Assembly (NCBI RefSeq): GCF_004346205.1
Contig: NZ_SMAM01000004.1
Location: 173,806 to 237,805 of the forward strand
Direction: 5' to 3'
Source: Bibersteinia trehalosi
GTDB taxonomy: Bacteria > Pseudomonadota > Gammaproteobacteria > Enterobacterales > Pasteurellaceae
Length of the DNA stretch: 64,000 bases
Every line of letters begins with the position of its first letter. Position 1 is the stretch's first letter. The notes under the pieces were generated by a model. That model ran no database searches and had not been told where the DNA came from. It saw only the letters and a program-made list of their open reading frames with translations. Below, piece after piece: positions 1 through 8,654 of this stretch. Both the position numbers and the translations under genes were made by a program.

Positions 1-392
1 TACCTCGGTGTAATCCCTTTGGTATGAGGCATAATCCAGATTTGGTAAAGATGTAGCGTTTCTTGCGCATCGGGGTTAAATTCAGAATGGTAGATGCCTG
101 TACCTGCCGACATAATCTGAAATTCGCCCGCTTTTACTTCAGTTTGATTCCCCATGCTGTCTTTATGTGCCACACGTCCATTTAATACATAGGTTAAAAT
201 TTCCATATCTTTGTGTGGGTGCATGCCAAAGCCCATGCTTGGCGCGATGTAGTCATCGTTAATCACTCTGAGATGAGAAAAGTGCATATGCTTTGGGTCA
301 TAATAATCAGCGAATGAAAAGGTGTGCCAGCTTTCTAGCCAACCGTGATTTGCATATCCTCGTTCATTGGCTTTTCTTATTTGTAACATCAT
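1..392 (-). CDS. Pirin-family cupin protein (3' end outside window)
   Basis: Reading the minus strand from 392 gives a protein starting MMLQIRKANERGYANHGW, which continues with no stop to the window edge (about 130 residues). It carries the pirin N-terminal cupin signature: a GFGMHPHKDME segment holding the two metal-binding histidines and the later HSEFN stretch that supplies the third histidine and a glutamate. Pirins bind a metal ion and some have quercetin 2,3-dioxygenase activity; the substrate here is unknown. The gene is divergent from a LysR regulator 100 bp away, an arrangement like yhaK-yhaJ in E. coli, which suggests the regulator controls it. The C-terminal half is missing because the window ends. 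Confidence 0.9.
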   Translation of the reverse strand, partial: MMLQIRKANERGYANHGWLESWHTFSFADYYDPKHMHFSHLRVINDDYIAPSMGFGMHPHKDMEILTYVLNGRVAHKDSMGNQTEVKAGEFQIMSAGTGIYHSEFNPDAQETLHLYQIWIMPHTKGITPR

Positions 393-491
393 ACTATTCC
401 TGTTTTGTTTGAATATTTGCATTGTAATTGAAAACAAAAATGCAACAAGATACAATTTTTCAAACATATTTTGCATAAATAGAAAGATAAG

Positions 492-1364
492 ATGGAAAAC
501 ATTAGTCTTGATGATATGCGGTTGTTTGTTGCGGTGGTACAGGCTGGGAGCTTAAGTCATGCTCAAGAACTGACCAATGTGCCTGTCTCCAAACTAAGCC
601 GTCGTTTAACCCGCTTGGAACTCGCTTTAGGCACAAAATTAATGAGTCGAGGTAAGAAAGGTATTACTTTAAATGAAGTGGGTGAACGCTTTTTTCTGCA
701 GGCACAAACCATGTTACAACAGGCGCAGTTTGCCGTAGAAAGTGTGCAAAATAGCCTGCAAAATCCGCAAGGATTGCTGAGAATTTCTGTGGCGGCGGAT
801 ATTTTTCATCGCCTTATTGAGCCCCATTTAAGTACCTTTTTAGCGCGCTATCCTGATGTAAATTTGGAGCTTAATTTAAGCCAGCAGAAAATAAACATGA
901 TTCAAGATGGCATTGATTTAGCCGTGCGAGCGGGGACGATTGATAATGATAATGTGGTCGCAAAAGCATGGCTGACAATGCAGTTTGGTTTATTTGCCAG
1001 TGAGGAATATTTGGCTTGCCATGGCATGCCAGAAAGCCCGAATGAACTTTATCGGCATCAAATTATTAGCCAGATGCATACGTTGCCATGGCGTTTTAGC
1101 CAAGAGAATCGGACGGTAGAAATTGCCCCAGTGAGCCGCGTGAGTTGTAATGATTTTGAGTTGGTTGCATGCCAAATTCGGCAAGGTAATGGGCTCGGTA
1201 TTTTGCCAATGCCTCGCCTTGATGAGCATTCGGATTTGGTACGCTTATTGCCAGACTGGCAATTGCCAAGCGTGCCAATTTCATTAATCTATTATAAAAA
1301 TCGAGGCGCAGTACCAACAATTCGCTGTTTTGTGGAGTTTTTGCAGGAGATTTTGTTTGATTAA
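492..1364 (+). CDS. LysR-family transcriptional regulator
   Basis: This 290-residue protein has the usual LysR layout: an N-terminal winged helix-turn-helix (residues about 3-62, with the SRRLTRLE recognition region) followed by a periplasmic-binding-protein-like effector domain (about residues 90-290). Length is normal for the family. The start at 492 is preceded by a purine-rich AGATAAG. It is divergently transcribed from the pirin gene, so the roughly 100-bp gap probably holds its operator. The effector cannot be deduced. It ends 11 bp before the end of the convergent murI gene. Confidence 0.9.
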   Translation: MENISLDDMRLFVAVVQAGSLSHAQELTNVPVSKLSRRLTRLELALGTKLMSRGKKGITLNEVGERFFLQAQTMLQQAQFAVESVQNSLQNPQGLLRISVAADIFHRLIEPHLSTFLARYPDVNLELNLSQQKINMIQDGIDLAVRAGTIDNDNVVAKAWLTMQFGLFASEEYLACHGMPESPNELYRHQIISQMHTLPWRFSQENRTVEIAPVSRVSCNDFELVACQIRQGNGLGILPMPRLDEHSDLVRLLPDWQLPSVPISLIYYKNRGAVPTIRCFVEFLQEILFD

Positions 1365-1374
1365 TGCAGAGGTA

Positions 1375-2169
1375 TTAATCTAAAACCTGCAATTTAGCGA
1401 AGCCCCATGTTTGCATAATCTGGTTTTGGCTTAAGAAATCTGCATCATGTGCAGTGCAAAACGCAACATTTTGCAAATTTTCTTTATTTTCAAACCGCTT
1501 GCCTTGCAAGAGTGCCTGCACGCGATGGGCAATACCGTTATTGGGATCGACAAAGAATGGCACTTTGGGTAGCAGCTGTTGCAACTCATTTTTGACTAAC
1601 GGAAAGTGCGTACAGCCTAAAATGACGGTATCCAGTGTCGGATGGTGTTGCCATGCTTGCACCACGGTTTGCAAACGTGCCATATCCACTTTACCCGTGC
1701 GTTGCTTTTCTTCCACAATCTCTACTAAATCGGTCGTTCCAATTTTTTCAACTCGGCAGTCGGCTGCATATTTAGCGATGAGCTCATCCACATAGGGGCG
1801 AGAGACGGTGCCTTTTGTTGCGAGTAAGCCGATCGTTTTGGTTTGTGAAATTTGTGCAGCCGGTTTAATTGCCGGCACGGTGCCTACTATGGGAAGATCA
1901 AACGTTTGCCGTAAGGCAGGTAATACTACGGTACTGGCGGTATTACACGCGACAACGACCAGATCAAGCGGGTATTTTTGCGCAATTTTTTGCACAATCT
2001 CGACTGCACGAGCAATCAGCACCTTTTCTGGTTTTTCTGAATACGGGAAATAAGCATTATCAAAGCAATAGAGATAATGTGCGCTTGGTAGCACTTGGCG
2101 GAGTGCGTCATAGATGGTCAGCCCGCCCATACCTGAATCATACAGCAGAATGGTTGGTTTCATAGGCAA
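1375..2169 (-). CDS. murI: Glutamate racemase
   Basis: MurI converts L-glutamate to D-glutamate in the cytoplasm for peptidoglycan synthesis, using two catalytic cysteines. Both are visible: one in ACNTAS (about residue 75) and one in GCTHFP (about residue 186). The N-terminal DSGMGG motif supplies the catalytic aspartate. The 264-residue length is typical. The start codon overlaps the 3' end of ubiC by 32 bp, so the two are probably translated from one leftward message together with the SGNH hydrolase gene. Confidence 0.96.
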   Translation of the reverse strand: MPMKPTILLYDSGMGGLTIYDALRQVLPSAHYLYCFDNAYFPYSEKPEKVLIARAVEIVQKIAQKYPLDLVVVACNTASTVVLPALRQTFDLPIVGTVPAIKPAAQISQTKTIGLLATKGTVSRPYVDELIAKYAADCRVEKIGTTDLVEIVEEKQRTGKVDMARLQTVVQAWQHHPTLDTVILGCTHFPLVKNELQQLLPKVPFFVDPNNGIAHRVQALLQGKRFENKENLQNVAFCTAHDADFLSQNQIMQTWGFAKLQVLD

Positions 2170-2638
2170 ATGGAAAATCTCTTAAGAAAAGTTCTTTAAT
2201 TTCAATTGGATAGCCCTTTAAAAGAAGCTCAGAACGACGGGCATACAAGCTGTTTTTACGCTGCCATTCGAGACTAATCCGTTCAGGATTTTGTGGAAAT
2301 AGCCATAAACCAATAGCTTTCTCTCCCAGCGTTAATACTGGCTGAGCAACATTATCAATGGTTGCTTGCGGCAAAATAGTTTGAGCAAAAATCCACTCGG
2401 TTGTACCGCATTTTAGCACAACCTCCCGCACCCAGCAGAGTCCCCGTTGTGCAATGTGTTGCCAGCCTTCCTGCAGTACTTCTACCTGAAAACAGTGGCA
2501 AACGCCTTGTAGTTTTTCGGTAAGTGAACTGGTATGCAGCAGCCATTTCGCCACCTCTACAGGCAGATTATTCTTGTGCTGTTGCCATGCAGAGCACGAT
2601 AGTAGCGAACGATATAGGCGTAAATCTTGTGGTGACAT
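2138..2638 (-). CDS. ubiC: Chorismate pyruvate-lyase
   Basis: UbiC removes pyruvate from chorismate to give 4-hydroxybenzoate, the first committed step of ubiquinone synthesis. The 166-residue length matches E. coli UbiC (165). Family hallmarks are present: WVREVVL with the substrate-binding arginine, an LTLGEKAIGLWLF segment corresponding to the LGxxPLGxxLF region, and a C-terminal KELFL with the conserved glutamate. It lies 3 bp after the SGNH hydrolase gene and overlaps murI. No ubiA neighbour is seen, which differs from enterobacteria. Other quinone genes occur at 31.5-34.5 kb. Confidence 0.88.
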   Translation of the reverse strand: MSPQDLRLYRSLLSCSAWQQHKNNLPVEVAKWLLHTSSLTEKLQGVCHCFQVEVLQEGWQHIAQRGLCWVREVVLKCGTTEWIFAQTILPQATIDNVAQPVLTLGEKAIGLWLFPQNPERISLEWQRKNSLYARRSELLLKGYPIEIKELFLRDFPFAYETNHSAV

Positions 2639-2641
2639 AGA

Positions 2642-3235
2642 TTATAAATACTGGCTTAAAATAGCAGCAAGTTTTTCATAGCCTTGCTCAGTAAAGTGTA
2701 AACCATCATGGCAGAGCGCAAGATCAAGTTTGCCTTCTGCATTACTAAATTGTGCCCAAGTACGGATATAACCAATGTCTGTTGGGCAGTGTTCGGCAAA
2801 ATAGTGATTTAGTTGCAAAATAGCGGGGTTGTCCGTTGTGGCAATATTATTCACAGGCGTTGCTTCAAGCAGAAAATAGCGAGAATGGGGGGCGATTTGG
2901 CGTAAATTTGCCACGATCTCTTCAATCCAAGCCAATACTTGTTTAGGCGAATAATCAGGCTCTTTGACAATATCGTTCACCCCTAAAAAGATAAATACGG
3001 TTTTACCCAGCGAGCGAATGCGCTGAGGTTTGATAATTACATCAAGATATTGGCGGGTACTTGTGCCAGAAAGCCCCAGATTTGCTACCGATTGCCCGTT
3101 TAAAGATGGTGTACCGGCTGGCATATCGCTCCACATATCAAATAGCGAATGCCCAATAAGGGAAACCTCTGCCTGTTTTTCAAATTCAGCTTGTTTACTT
3201 TGATAACGCTGGAAAATAGCTTGATCGGTGAGCAT
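2642..3235 (-). CDS. SGNH/GDSL-type hydrolase
   Basis: A 197-residue protein with the SGNH block pattern: a GHSLFD block I (serine nucleophile, variant of GDS), NLGLSG (block II glycine), FLGVNDI (block III asparagine) and DGLHF near the C-terminus (block V Asp-X-X-His). These suggest an esterase, lipase or acyl-hydrolase. No signal peptide is apparent, so it is probably cytoplasmic. It is the first gene of a leftward SGNH-ubiC-murI cluster with almost no spacing. The substrate is not predictable. Confidence 0.85.
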   Translation of the reverse strand: MLTDQAIFQRYQSKQAEFEKQAEVSLIGHSLFDMWSDMPAGTPSLNGQSVANLGLSGTSTRQYLDVIIKPQRIRSLGKTVFIFLGVNDIVKEPDYSPKQVLAWIEEIVANLRQIAPHSRYFLLEATPVNNIATTDNPAILQLNHYFAEHCPTDIGYIRTWAQFSNAEGKLDLALCHDGLHFTEQGYEKLAAILSQYL

Positions 3236-3274
3236 AGTTGCACCTTGTAATGGAAATGAACATTCAGATCATAA

Positions 3275-3340
3275 CAAACCAGCGGTCAATTTTGCAGAAA
3301 AAATTGCAAAATTGACCGCTGGTTTGCTTTTTTTATTTTA
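3275..3340 (+). terminator. Perfect inverted repeat of uptake-signal type with T tract
   Basis: Arms at 3275-3296 and 3305-3326 are perfect 22-base complements around an 8-base loop. Each arm contains an AGCGGTC/GACCGCT core close to the uptake signal (CCAGCGGT rather than ACAAGCGGT) plus its AT-rich extension. The T-rich tail follows on the plus strand, yet both flanking genes are leftward. On the minus strand the hairpin follows the udp stop but lacks a U-run. It probably still limits read-through from udp. Confidence 0.7.
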
Positions 3341-3348
3341 GCTTGAGA

Positions 3349-4110
3349 TTATTCGCTTGCCAATTTTCCTGCCGCTTCAACGACAACAGTGACAGCTTTG
3401 TCTTCTGTATCTTTCATCGTTTCTTCATTCGGGATTTCTTGTTGTGTACGATTAACGATCACACCTGCAACCATACCCGCTTTTAAGCCTAGGGCAGAAC
3501 ACATAGTAAATAAGGTGGCAGATTCCATTTCAAAGTTCATTACACCCAACTCTTGCCACTGTTTGAGTGAACCTTGGAAACGGCGGGTAACGCGACCTGT
3601 ATAAGTGTCGTAACGTTCTTGACCAGGGTAGAAAGTGTCACTTGAGGCGGTAATGCCCACATAAGGTTTGACACCGTGTTTTTGTGCCGCATCAAACAGC
3701 GTTGTAGTGCAGTGGAAATCAGCTACCGCAGGGAATTCTAACGGAGCAAAGTGTTGGCTCGCGCCGTCAAGCCGCACCGCACCAGTGGTAATGAGAATAT
3801 CGCCAACATTAATATGCTCTTGGATTGCGCCTGTAGTGCCGATACGTAAGAAGGTGCGAATACCCAATTGCGCAAGCTCTTCAACGCAGATAGAAACTGA
3901 TGGGCCACCGATACCTGTTGAACAGACCACAATCGGTTTGCCATTAACATAGCCTAGCCATGAGGTAAATTCACGGGTAGAGACTAAAAATTCTGGATTA
4001 TCCATCTTAGCGGCGATACGTTCGCTTCTTGCAGGATCACCTGGGACGATGGCAACAGTAGCGCCTTTTAACATCGCTTTAGTTAGGCCTAAGTGAAATA
4101 CTTCTGACAT
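3349..4110 (-). CDS. udp: Uridine phosphorylase
   Basis: Udp splits uridine with phosphate into uracil and ribose-1-phosphate (pyrimidine salvage). The protein starts [16 protein letters not shown] and is 253 residues, the same length as E. coli Udp. It shows the phosphate-binding [12 protein letters not shown] loop, GTTGAI and the [11 protein letters not shown] substrate motif of the PNP/UDP family. An upstream ATG at 4218 would extend it by 36 residues, but the start at 4110 has a good AAGGAG ribosome site and matches the family N-terminus, so I chose it. A CRP-like site lies about 95 bp upstream. Confidence 0.96.
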   Translation of the reverse strand: MSEVFHLGLTKAMLKGATVAIVPGDPARSERIAAKMDNPEFLVSTREFTSWLGYVNGKPIVVCSTGIGGPSVSICVEELAQLGIRTFLRIGTTGAIQEHINVGDILITTGAVRLDGASQHFAPLEFPAVADFHCTTTLFDAAQKHGVKPYVGITASSDTFYPGQERYDTYTGRVTRRFQGSLKQWQELGVMNFEMESATLFTMCSALGLKAGMVAGVIVNRTQQEIPNEETMKDTEDKAVTVVVEAAGKLASE

Positions 4111-4203
4111 TTTTAACTCCTTAATTGAGTGATGACTTGCGTTGAGATTGTCGCAATACAAGCGGTGAATAAGCAATGATTTTTTGCAAAGAATTTCGGA
4201 TTT

Positions 4204-4219
4204 TGTGAAGTTGATCAAA
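4204..4219 (-). promoter_or_regulatory. Possible CRP (cAMP receptor protein) site
   Basis: TGTGA followed by six bases and TCAAA matches the CRP consensus TGTGA-N6-TCACA at 9 of 10 half-site positions. It lies between divergent udp and the TonB-dependent receptor gene. Enterobacterial udp is CRP-controlled, so it most likely serves udp. It is a sequence match only. Confidence 0.45.
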
Positions 4220-4257
4220 AGGAAACGGTTGCGGTTTCAGGCTTATTTTTGTTAAAT

Positions 4258-4276
4258 TAATAAAAATCGTTATCAA
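4258..4276 (+). promoter_or_regulatory. Possible Fur box
   Basis: The stretch ending AATCGTTATC matches the right half of the Fur consensus (AATCATTATC) at 9 of 10 bases; the left half is weaker. It is 13-30 bases upstream of the TonB-dependent receptor start and overlaps where a promoter would lie, so iron repression is plausible. Confidence 0.4.
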
Positions 4277-4288
4277 TAAGGAAAGGTT

Positions 4289-6571
4289 ATGATGCAATTA
4301 CATACTCATTTTATGCCAAGTAAAGCGGCAATGTTAGTGGTGCTAGCTTGTGCACCGGCTTGGGCACAGCAGATTCAAAACGTGGCAGTGCTGGATGAGG
4401 TCAATGTTATCGCTTTAGAGATCAGCGATACGCTTGTCAATACTACTGTTAAGCAGAAGGAGCTCCAACAAAAACAGGCACATGATATTAAAACGTTATT
4501 TAAAAACAAAATGGATGTATATGGTACGCAGGCGCAGATGACGCGTGCCAGTGAAGGCGTCAATATTCGTGGCTTGCAAGGTAATCGTGTGACAACGACA
4601 GTCGATGATATTCCATTACCAGAAACGCAAGAAGCTAAACATTTTATGGCGTATGGCTCAGAATTTGGGCGTGGTGATTATATTGAAGTGACGGGGTTAC
4701 GCGGTACAGCAGTGCAGTATGCCGGCTCAGCAAATAGTTTATCGGGCAGTGTAAACTTTGCCACACTCAACCCTGCTGATTTACTTAAGGATAAGACGTA
4801 CGGTGGCTTTGCAGGTACGGGCTACAACAGTGTAGATAATTCTGTATATGGTACGCTTGGTGGAGCCGTTGCGCTGGGCGATTATCAAGGAATGTTGATG
4901 ACAACGTTACGCGATGGCGATCAGACCATTAACCAAGGTAAAGATCGTGGAATCGGTGATAGCCGTACCGAGCCTAACCCTGCTGAATCAAAAAGCCAGT
5001 ATGTGCTAACAAAACACCATTATAAATTTAATGATCAGCACACATTGCGTTTGGCTTTTGAACATTTGCATAAGAAAGTCGATACCAATTTGTTAGCGCA
5101 GACAGGGACAAGCATTGACTCTGGTAGTGGCACTCAACTGTATGGTACGAGCAATGATAAAGTTACCCGTAATCGAATTTCGTTAGGGCACGATTATAGT
5201 AATGATGAGGGCTGGTTGCAGACTGCGACTAACCAAATTTATTATCAGTCAGCGCATACGGAAAATGAACGTTTCCGCCAAGGTAGCAGAAATTATCGTC
5301 AAGAGCATACCACATCAGGGCATAAAACCTTTGGTTTTAATAGTGATTTAATGAGCTACATTGATGGCAACGTGCCGCAGGTATTACGTTATGGCGTGAG
5401 CTACAACCATACCCAAGCAACGAACCACTTGCGTTATGAGCGCCCTGCTTATATGAGTTTAACAACAGGTAATGCTTATTTTGACGGCAGGCCAACTGCG
5501 GATACGAGCCAAGATAAGTTCACAGCATATCTTGAAGACGAAATTGGATTTGGTACTTTATTTGTGACACCACAAATTGGTTTTGTACATTATCGTATTC
5601 GCCCAAAAGCCGCTGATCAATCTCAGGTTGAAGAATTTAGCCCGCGCAAACAGCGTGCCTCGAAATTTACCCCAAAAATCAGCTTAGAATGGCGAGCTAG
5701 CCCTGAGTTTAATCCGTATTTACAATATTCACGTGGTGTTCGTACACCATCGCCACAACAGCTTACCTCATATTTCTTTGAAAACCCAACTTACAGCTAT
5801 TATATGCCAGCATTAGGCAGAATGGTAACAGGCTCTAGGACGGTGGCGGTTATTGGAAATCCAAATTTAAAAGCGGAAACGGCGGATAATTTCGAAATTG
5901 GTGTGAAGGGGAAATCGGCTGATCTGGAATATTTGCTGACGGGCTACTATAACCATTATAAAAACTTTATTGATTGGCAAGCTGATAGCTCGCTAGGTTG
6001 TATGAGTGGTTGTAAATATACTAGCTTTGTACAATATCAAAACCTCGATAAAGCCAAGGTGTACGGCATTACCTTTGATGCAAAATGGCAATTCTATGCG
6101 GATTATTACCTGATTGGTGGACTTGCCTATATGCGTGGTAAAGCCGAGAACCATGGAGAAAAGACACCAATTAACAGCGTACAGCCACTGAAAACAAAAC
6201 TGGGGCTTAGCTATGAAAGTGAGACATTTGGTGCCAATGTACTCTGGAGCTATTCTCGTGGTAAGGCTGATAAGGATATTGAACAGTCCTCAAGCTATCT
6301 TTATAACCCAAGCGGTAGCTACAGTTTGGTGGATATTGGCGCTTATATTCGCCCAGTGAAAAATTTAACTATCAGTGCAAACTTAAATAATGTGTTTAAT
6401 AAGAAATATTGGAATTGGAATGATATTTCCTATCTTGCACTATTAAGCAAAGCCAGTGTAGATCAAGGACGTGGCACGAATGGGATTCCGCTTGCTATCA
6501 CAGCAAGTAATGCCGATCGTTATAGTGCGCCAGGACGAAACTTTAATGTGGGCATCCGCTACGAGTTTTAA
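4289..6571 (+). CDS. TonB-dependent outer-membrane receptor, probably for heme/hemoglobin or a related iron source
   Basis: A 760-residue protein with a signal peptide (cleavage near residue 26, after APAWA), an N-terminal plug domain (about residues 50-165, with the VNIRGLQGNRVTTTVDDIPLP motif typical of hemoglobin/transferrin/lactoferrin-type receptors) and a long C-terminal beta barrel ending in aromatic phenylalanine (GIRYEF). A loop has a CMSGC cysteine pair near residue 571. Such receptors import iron ligands across the outer membrane using TonB energy. The ligand cannot be decided from sequence. A possible Fur box upstream supports iron regulation. Start at 4289 has an AAGGAAAGG site. 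Confidence 0.85.
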   Translation: MMQLHTHFMPSKAAMLVVLACAPAWAQQIQNVAVLDEVNVIALEISDTLVNTTVKQKELQQKQAHDIKTLFKNKMDVYGTQAQMTRASEGVNIRGLQGNRVTTTVDDIPLPETQEAKHFMAYGSEFGRGDYIEVTGLRGTAVQYAGSANSLSGSVNFATLNPADLLKDKTYGGFAGTGYNSVDNSVYGTLGGAVALGDYQGMLMTTLRDGDQTINQGKDRGIGDSRTEPNPAESKSQYVLTKHHYKFNDQHTLRLAFEHLHKKVDTNLLAQTGTSIDSGSGTQLYGTSNDKVTRNRISLGHDYSNDEGWLQTATNQIYYQSAHTENERFRQGSRNYRQEHTTSGHKTFGFNSDLMSYIDGNVPQVLRYGVSYNHTQATNHLRYERPAYMSLTTGNAYFDGRPTADTSQDKFTAYLEDEIGFGTLFVTPQIGFVHYRIRPKAADQSQVEEFSPRKQRASKFTPKISLEWRASPEFNPYLQYSRGVRTPSPQQLTSYFFENPTYSYYMPALGRMVTGSRTVAVIGNPNLKAETADNFEIGVKGKSADLEYLLTGYYNHYKNFIDWQADSSLGCMSGCKYTSFVQYQNLDKAKVYGITFDAKWQFYADYYLIGGLAYMRGKAENHGEKTPINSVQPLKTKLGLSYESETFGANVLWSYSRGKADKDIEQSSSYLYNPSGSYSLVDIGAYIRPVKNLTISANLNNVFNKKYWNWNDISYLALLSKASVDQGRGTNGIPLAITASNADRYSAPGRNFNVGIRYEF

Positions 6572-6583
6572 TTAATAGCTGAG

Positions 6584-6632
6584 ACAAGCAGTGGATTTTG
6601 CATATTTTTCTGCAAAATCCACCGCTTGTTTG
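6584..6632. terminator. Inverted uptake-signal pair between convergent genes
   Basis: Arms 6584-6602 (ACAAGCAGTGG...) and 6611-6629 (...CCACCGCTTGT) pair over 19 bases with one G-U-type mismatch and an 8-base loop. It sits between the ends of the convergent receptor and hydrolase genes and is likely a bidirectional terminator built from uptake signals. Confidence 0.75.
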
Positions 6633-6642
6633 TTGAATAATA

Positions 6643-7497
6643 TTAGTATTTTAACACTTCACTCTCATTCGGCACGGCAACACGGTTTTCAAACGCTTTA
6701 CCTTTGATAAATTCACGCATATCCGCTTTGCTAACGGTGCCGTGATTAACCGTATCCATATGCACGGTAATGATATTGGCTTTTGGCATGGTTTCAGCCA
6801 TTTTTGCCACATCGTTGGTATCCATAATAATGCCCGCTGGCTCAAAATTCTCTAATTCTGCTCCGCCAGTATTCATCACAACGACCTCTGGATTATATTG
6901 TTTTAATGCTGTTTCCACTTCACCATTCCAAACGGTATCGCCCACGATATAAAGTGTTTTTTCATTCTCAGTTTGGAACACCACGCCCATCGCTTCGCCC
7001 AAAAGTTCCGCTAACATTGGGTTAGCATACATTTCATCAGTACCGTGCTGACCGCCAGTTTTAGATAATTTCACATTTTTAAACGGGGTGTTTTTGCCGA
7101 CGACTCGCACATCTTTAAAGCCTTGTGCACGAATGATTTTAGCGTCATTGGCATCTTGTACAAAAATTGGCAAGTCTTTGCTAATTAGCTCTTGTGCGGC
7201 TTTATCCCAGTGATCATCGTGGGTGTGGGTAACAATTACCGCATCCACGCCTTTCAATACACTTTCCACAGGCTCGGCAAGCGCAATTAACGGATTGCGT
7301 AACTGGCTATTTGGTGTGCCTGCAAAGCCTTCATATGCCCCTTTTTCGGCTAAATAAGGATCAACTAAGAAAGTCGCATCACCATATTGAATTTTAGCCG
7401 TCGCATTGCGGATATGCTGATAGCTGATCTCGGCATTTGCCGTTGCAGAAATGATTGAACCTAAGCTTAAAGCGGTAATCAGTGCCTTTAATTTCAT
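6643..7497 (-). CDS. Secreted metallo-beta-lactamase-fold hydrolase
   Basis: A 284-residue protein with a clear signal peptide (MKLKALITALSLGSIISATANA, cleavage near residue 22). The zinc-binding THTHDDHWD motif (HxHxDH) is present near residue 92. Further histidines occur in GGQHGT and TVHMDT, and the aspartate in VGDTVW. The pattern resembles UlaG-like periplasmic members of the fold. The start at 7497 is chosen because it has an AAGGAA ribosome site and begins the signal peptide. It is divergent from a GlxA-type regulator 140 bp away, which probably controls it. Substrate unknown. Confidence 0.85.
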   Translation of the reverse strand: MKLKALITALSLGSIISATANAEISYQHIRNATAKIQYGDATFLVDPYLAEKGAYEGFAGTPNSQLRNPLIALAEPVESVLKGVDAVIVTHTHDDHWDKAAQELISKDLPIFVQDANDAKIIRAQGFKDVRVVGKNTPFKNVKLSKTGGQHGTDEMYANPMLAELLGEAMGVVFQTENEKTLYIVGDTVWNGEVETALKQYNPEVVVMNTGGAELENFEPAGIIMDTNDVAKMAETMPKANIITVHMDTVNHGTVSKADMREFIKGKAFENRVAVPNESEVLKY

Positions 7498-7637
7498 TGA
7501 AAATTCCTTTGTAAAAAATTGAGAAAAATAGATCGCTTGTGACGATGTGTGCATTATTTCAAACAATAACAAACAAAAAAATTGACTTTAAAGGCAATAA
7601 ACGAAAGAATTGGGTCAAAAATTTTCTGGAAACAAAG

Positions 7638-8585
7638 ATGAATCTCCCCAAAATCGCCCTAGTCCTTTACCCCGAGTTTAATCCGTTGGTTTTTATTCCG
7701 CCGCAAATGATTTTTACGATGGAATTAGAAGGTGAACCATTGTTTGAGTGTAAAACTGTGGCAGAAAATCGCTCGCAAGCGGTGGGAATGGGCGGAAAAA
7801 TTGCCATTTGTGCTGATGCTGATCTCAGTTGGGCGGAAGAAGCGGATTTAATTGTGATCGCTGGTTGGACAGATTTGGATACGCCACCTTCGGCTGCGTT
7901 AAAAAAATTACTGCAACAACGCTATCAACAAGGGGCGACGATTGTTGGATTGTGTTACGGCACTTACGCCCTTGCTTATGCTGGATTGTTAGATGGTAAA
8001 ACAGCATCAACCCATTGGCTTGCCGAGCCTGATTTTGCCCAGCGTTTTCCGCAAATTCAGTTAGATATGAATGCATTGTATGTGGAACAAGATAATCTCA
8101 TCACCTCCGCAGGGTCAATGGCTGGGGTGGATTGTTGTTTGGCGATTGTGCGGAAATTTTATGGGGTAAAAATCAGTAATCGCTTGGCTCGTTTGCTGGT
8201 TTCTGCCCCCCATCGTGAAGGCGGGCAAGCGCAGTTTATTGAACAACCTATCGCTCAACGTACCAATAATCAGAATATCAATGAATTGTTGGCGTATTTA
8301 CGGGAAAACTTGGCACATTCCCACAGCATTGATGAACTGGCTACTAAATTAGCCATGAGTCGCAGCACTTTTACCCGCCATTTTCGCAAAGCAACGGGCA
8401 TGGCGGTCGGGCAGTGGCTGATTGAAGCACGCCTACAACGTGGGCGAGAGTTGTTAGAAAGCAGTGATTTGAGTATTGAACAAATTTCAGCGGAAATCGG
8501 TTTCCATACGGCGGTGTCATTTCGGCAACATTTTAAAGCCAAACATTGCGTCAGCCCGAATCAGTGGCGGAATAGTTTTGCTTAA
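7638..8585 (+). CDS. GlxA-family transcriptional regulator (DJ-1/PfpI domain fused to AraC helix-turn-helix)
   Basis: About 315 residues. The N-terminal half (residues 1-180) is a class I glutamine-amidotransferase-like DJ-1/PfpI domain, with a cysteine in the nucleophile-elbow position (VGLCYGTYALAYAG). The C-terminal half (about 215-315) is an AraC-type double helix-turn-helix (MSRSTFTRHFRKATG, then ISAEIGFHTAVSFRQHF). The start MNLPKIALVLYP at 7638 fits the family; an upstream start at 7539 would overlap the divergent gene's leader. Such proteins sense small metabolites. The nearest candidate target is the divergent secreted hydrolase. Confidence 0.88.
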   Translation: MNLPKIALVLYPEFNPLVFIPPQMIFTMELEGEPLFECKTVAENRSQAVGMGGKIAICADADLSWAEEADLIVIAGWTDLDTPPSAALKKLLQQRYQQGATIVGLCYGTYALAYAGLLDGKTASTHWLAEPDFAQRFPQIQLDMNALYVEQDNLITSAGSMAGVDCCLAIVRKFYGVKISNRLARLLVSAPHREGGQAQFIEQPIAQRTNNQNINELLAYLRENLAHSHSIDELATKLAMSRSTFTRHFRKATGMAVGQWLIEARLQRGRELLESSDLSIEQISAEIGFHTAVSFRQHFKAKHCVSPNQWRNSFA

Positions 8586-8654
8586 GCAAAATAGATTCAC
8601 AAATCTAAATTTATAGATATAATCAGGTGGTTTTTAATTTAATGAGGAAAGCAT

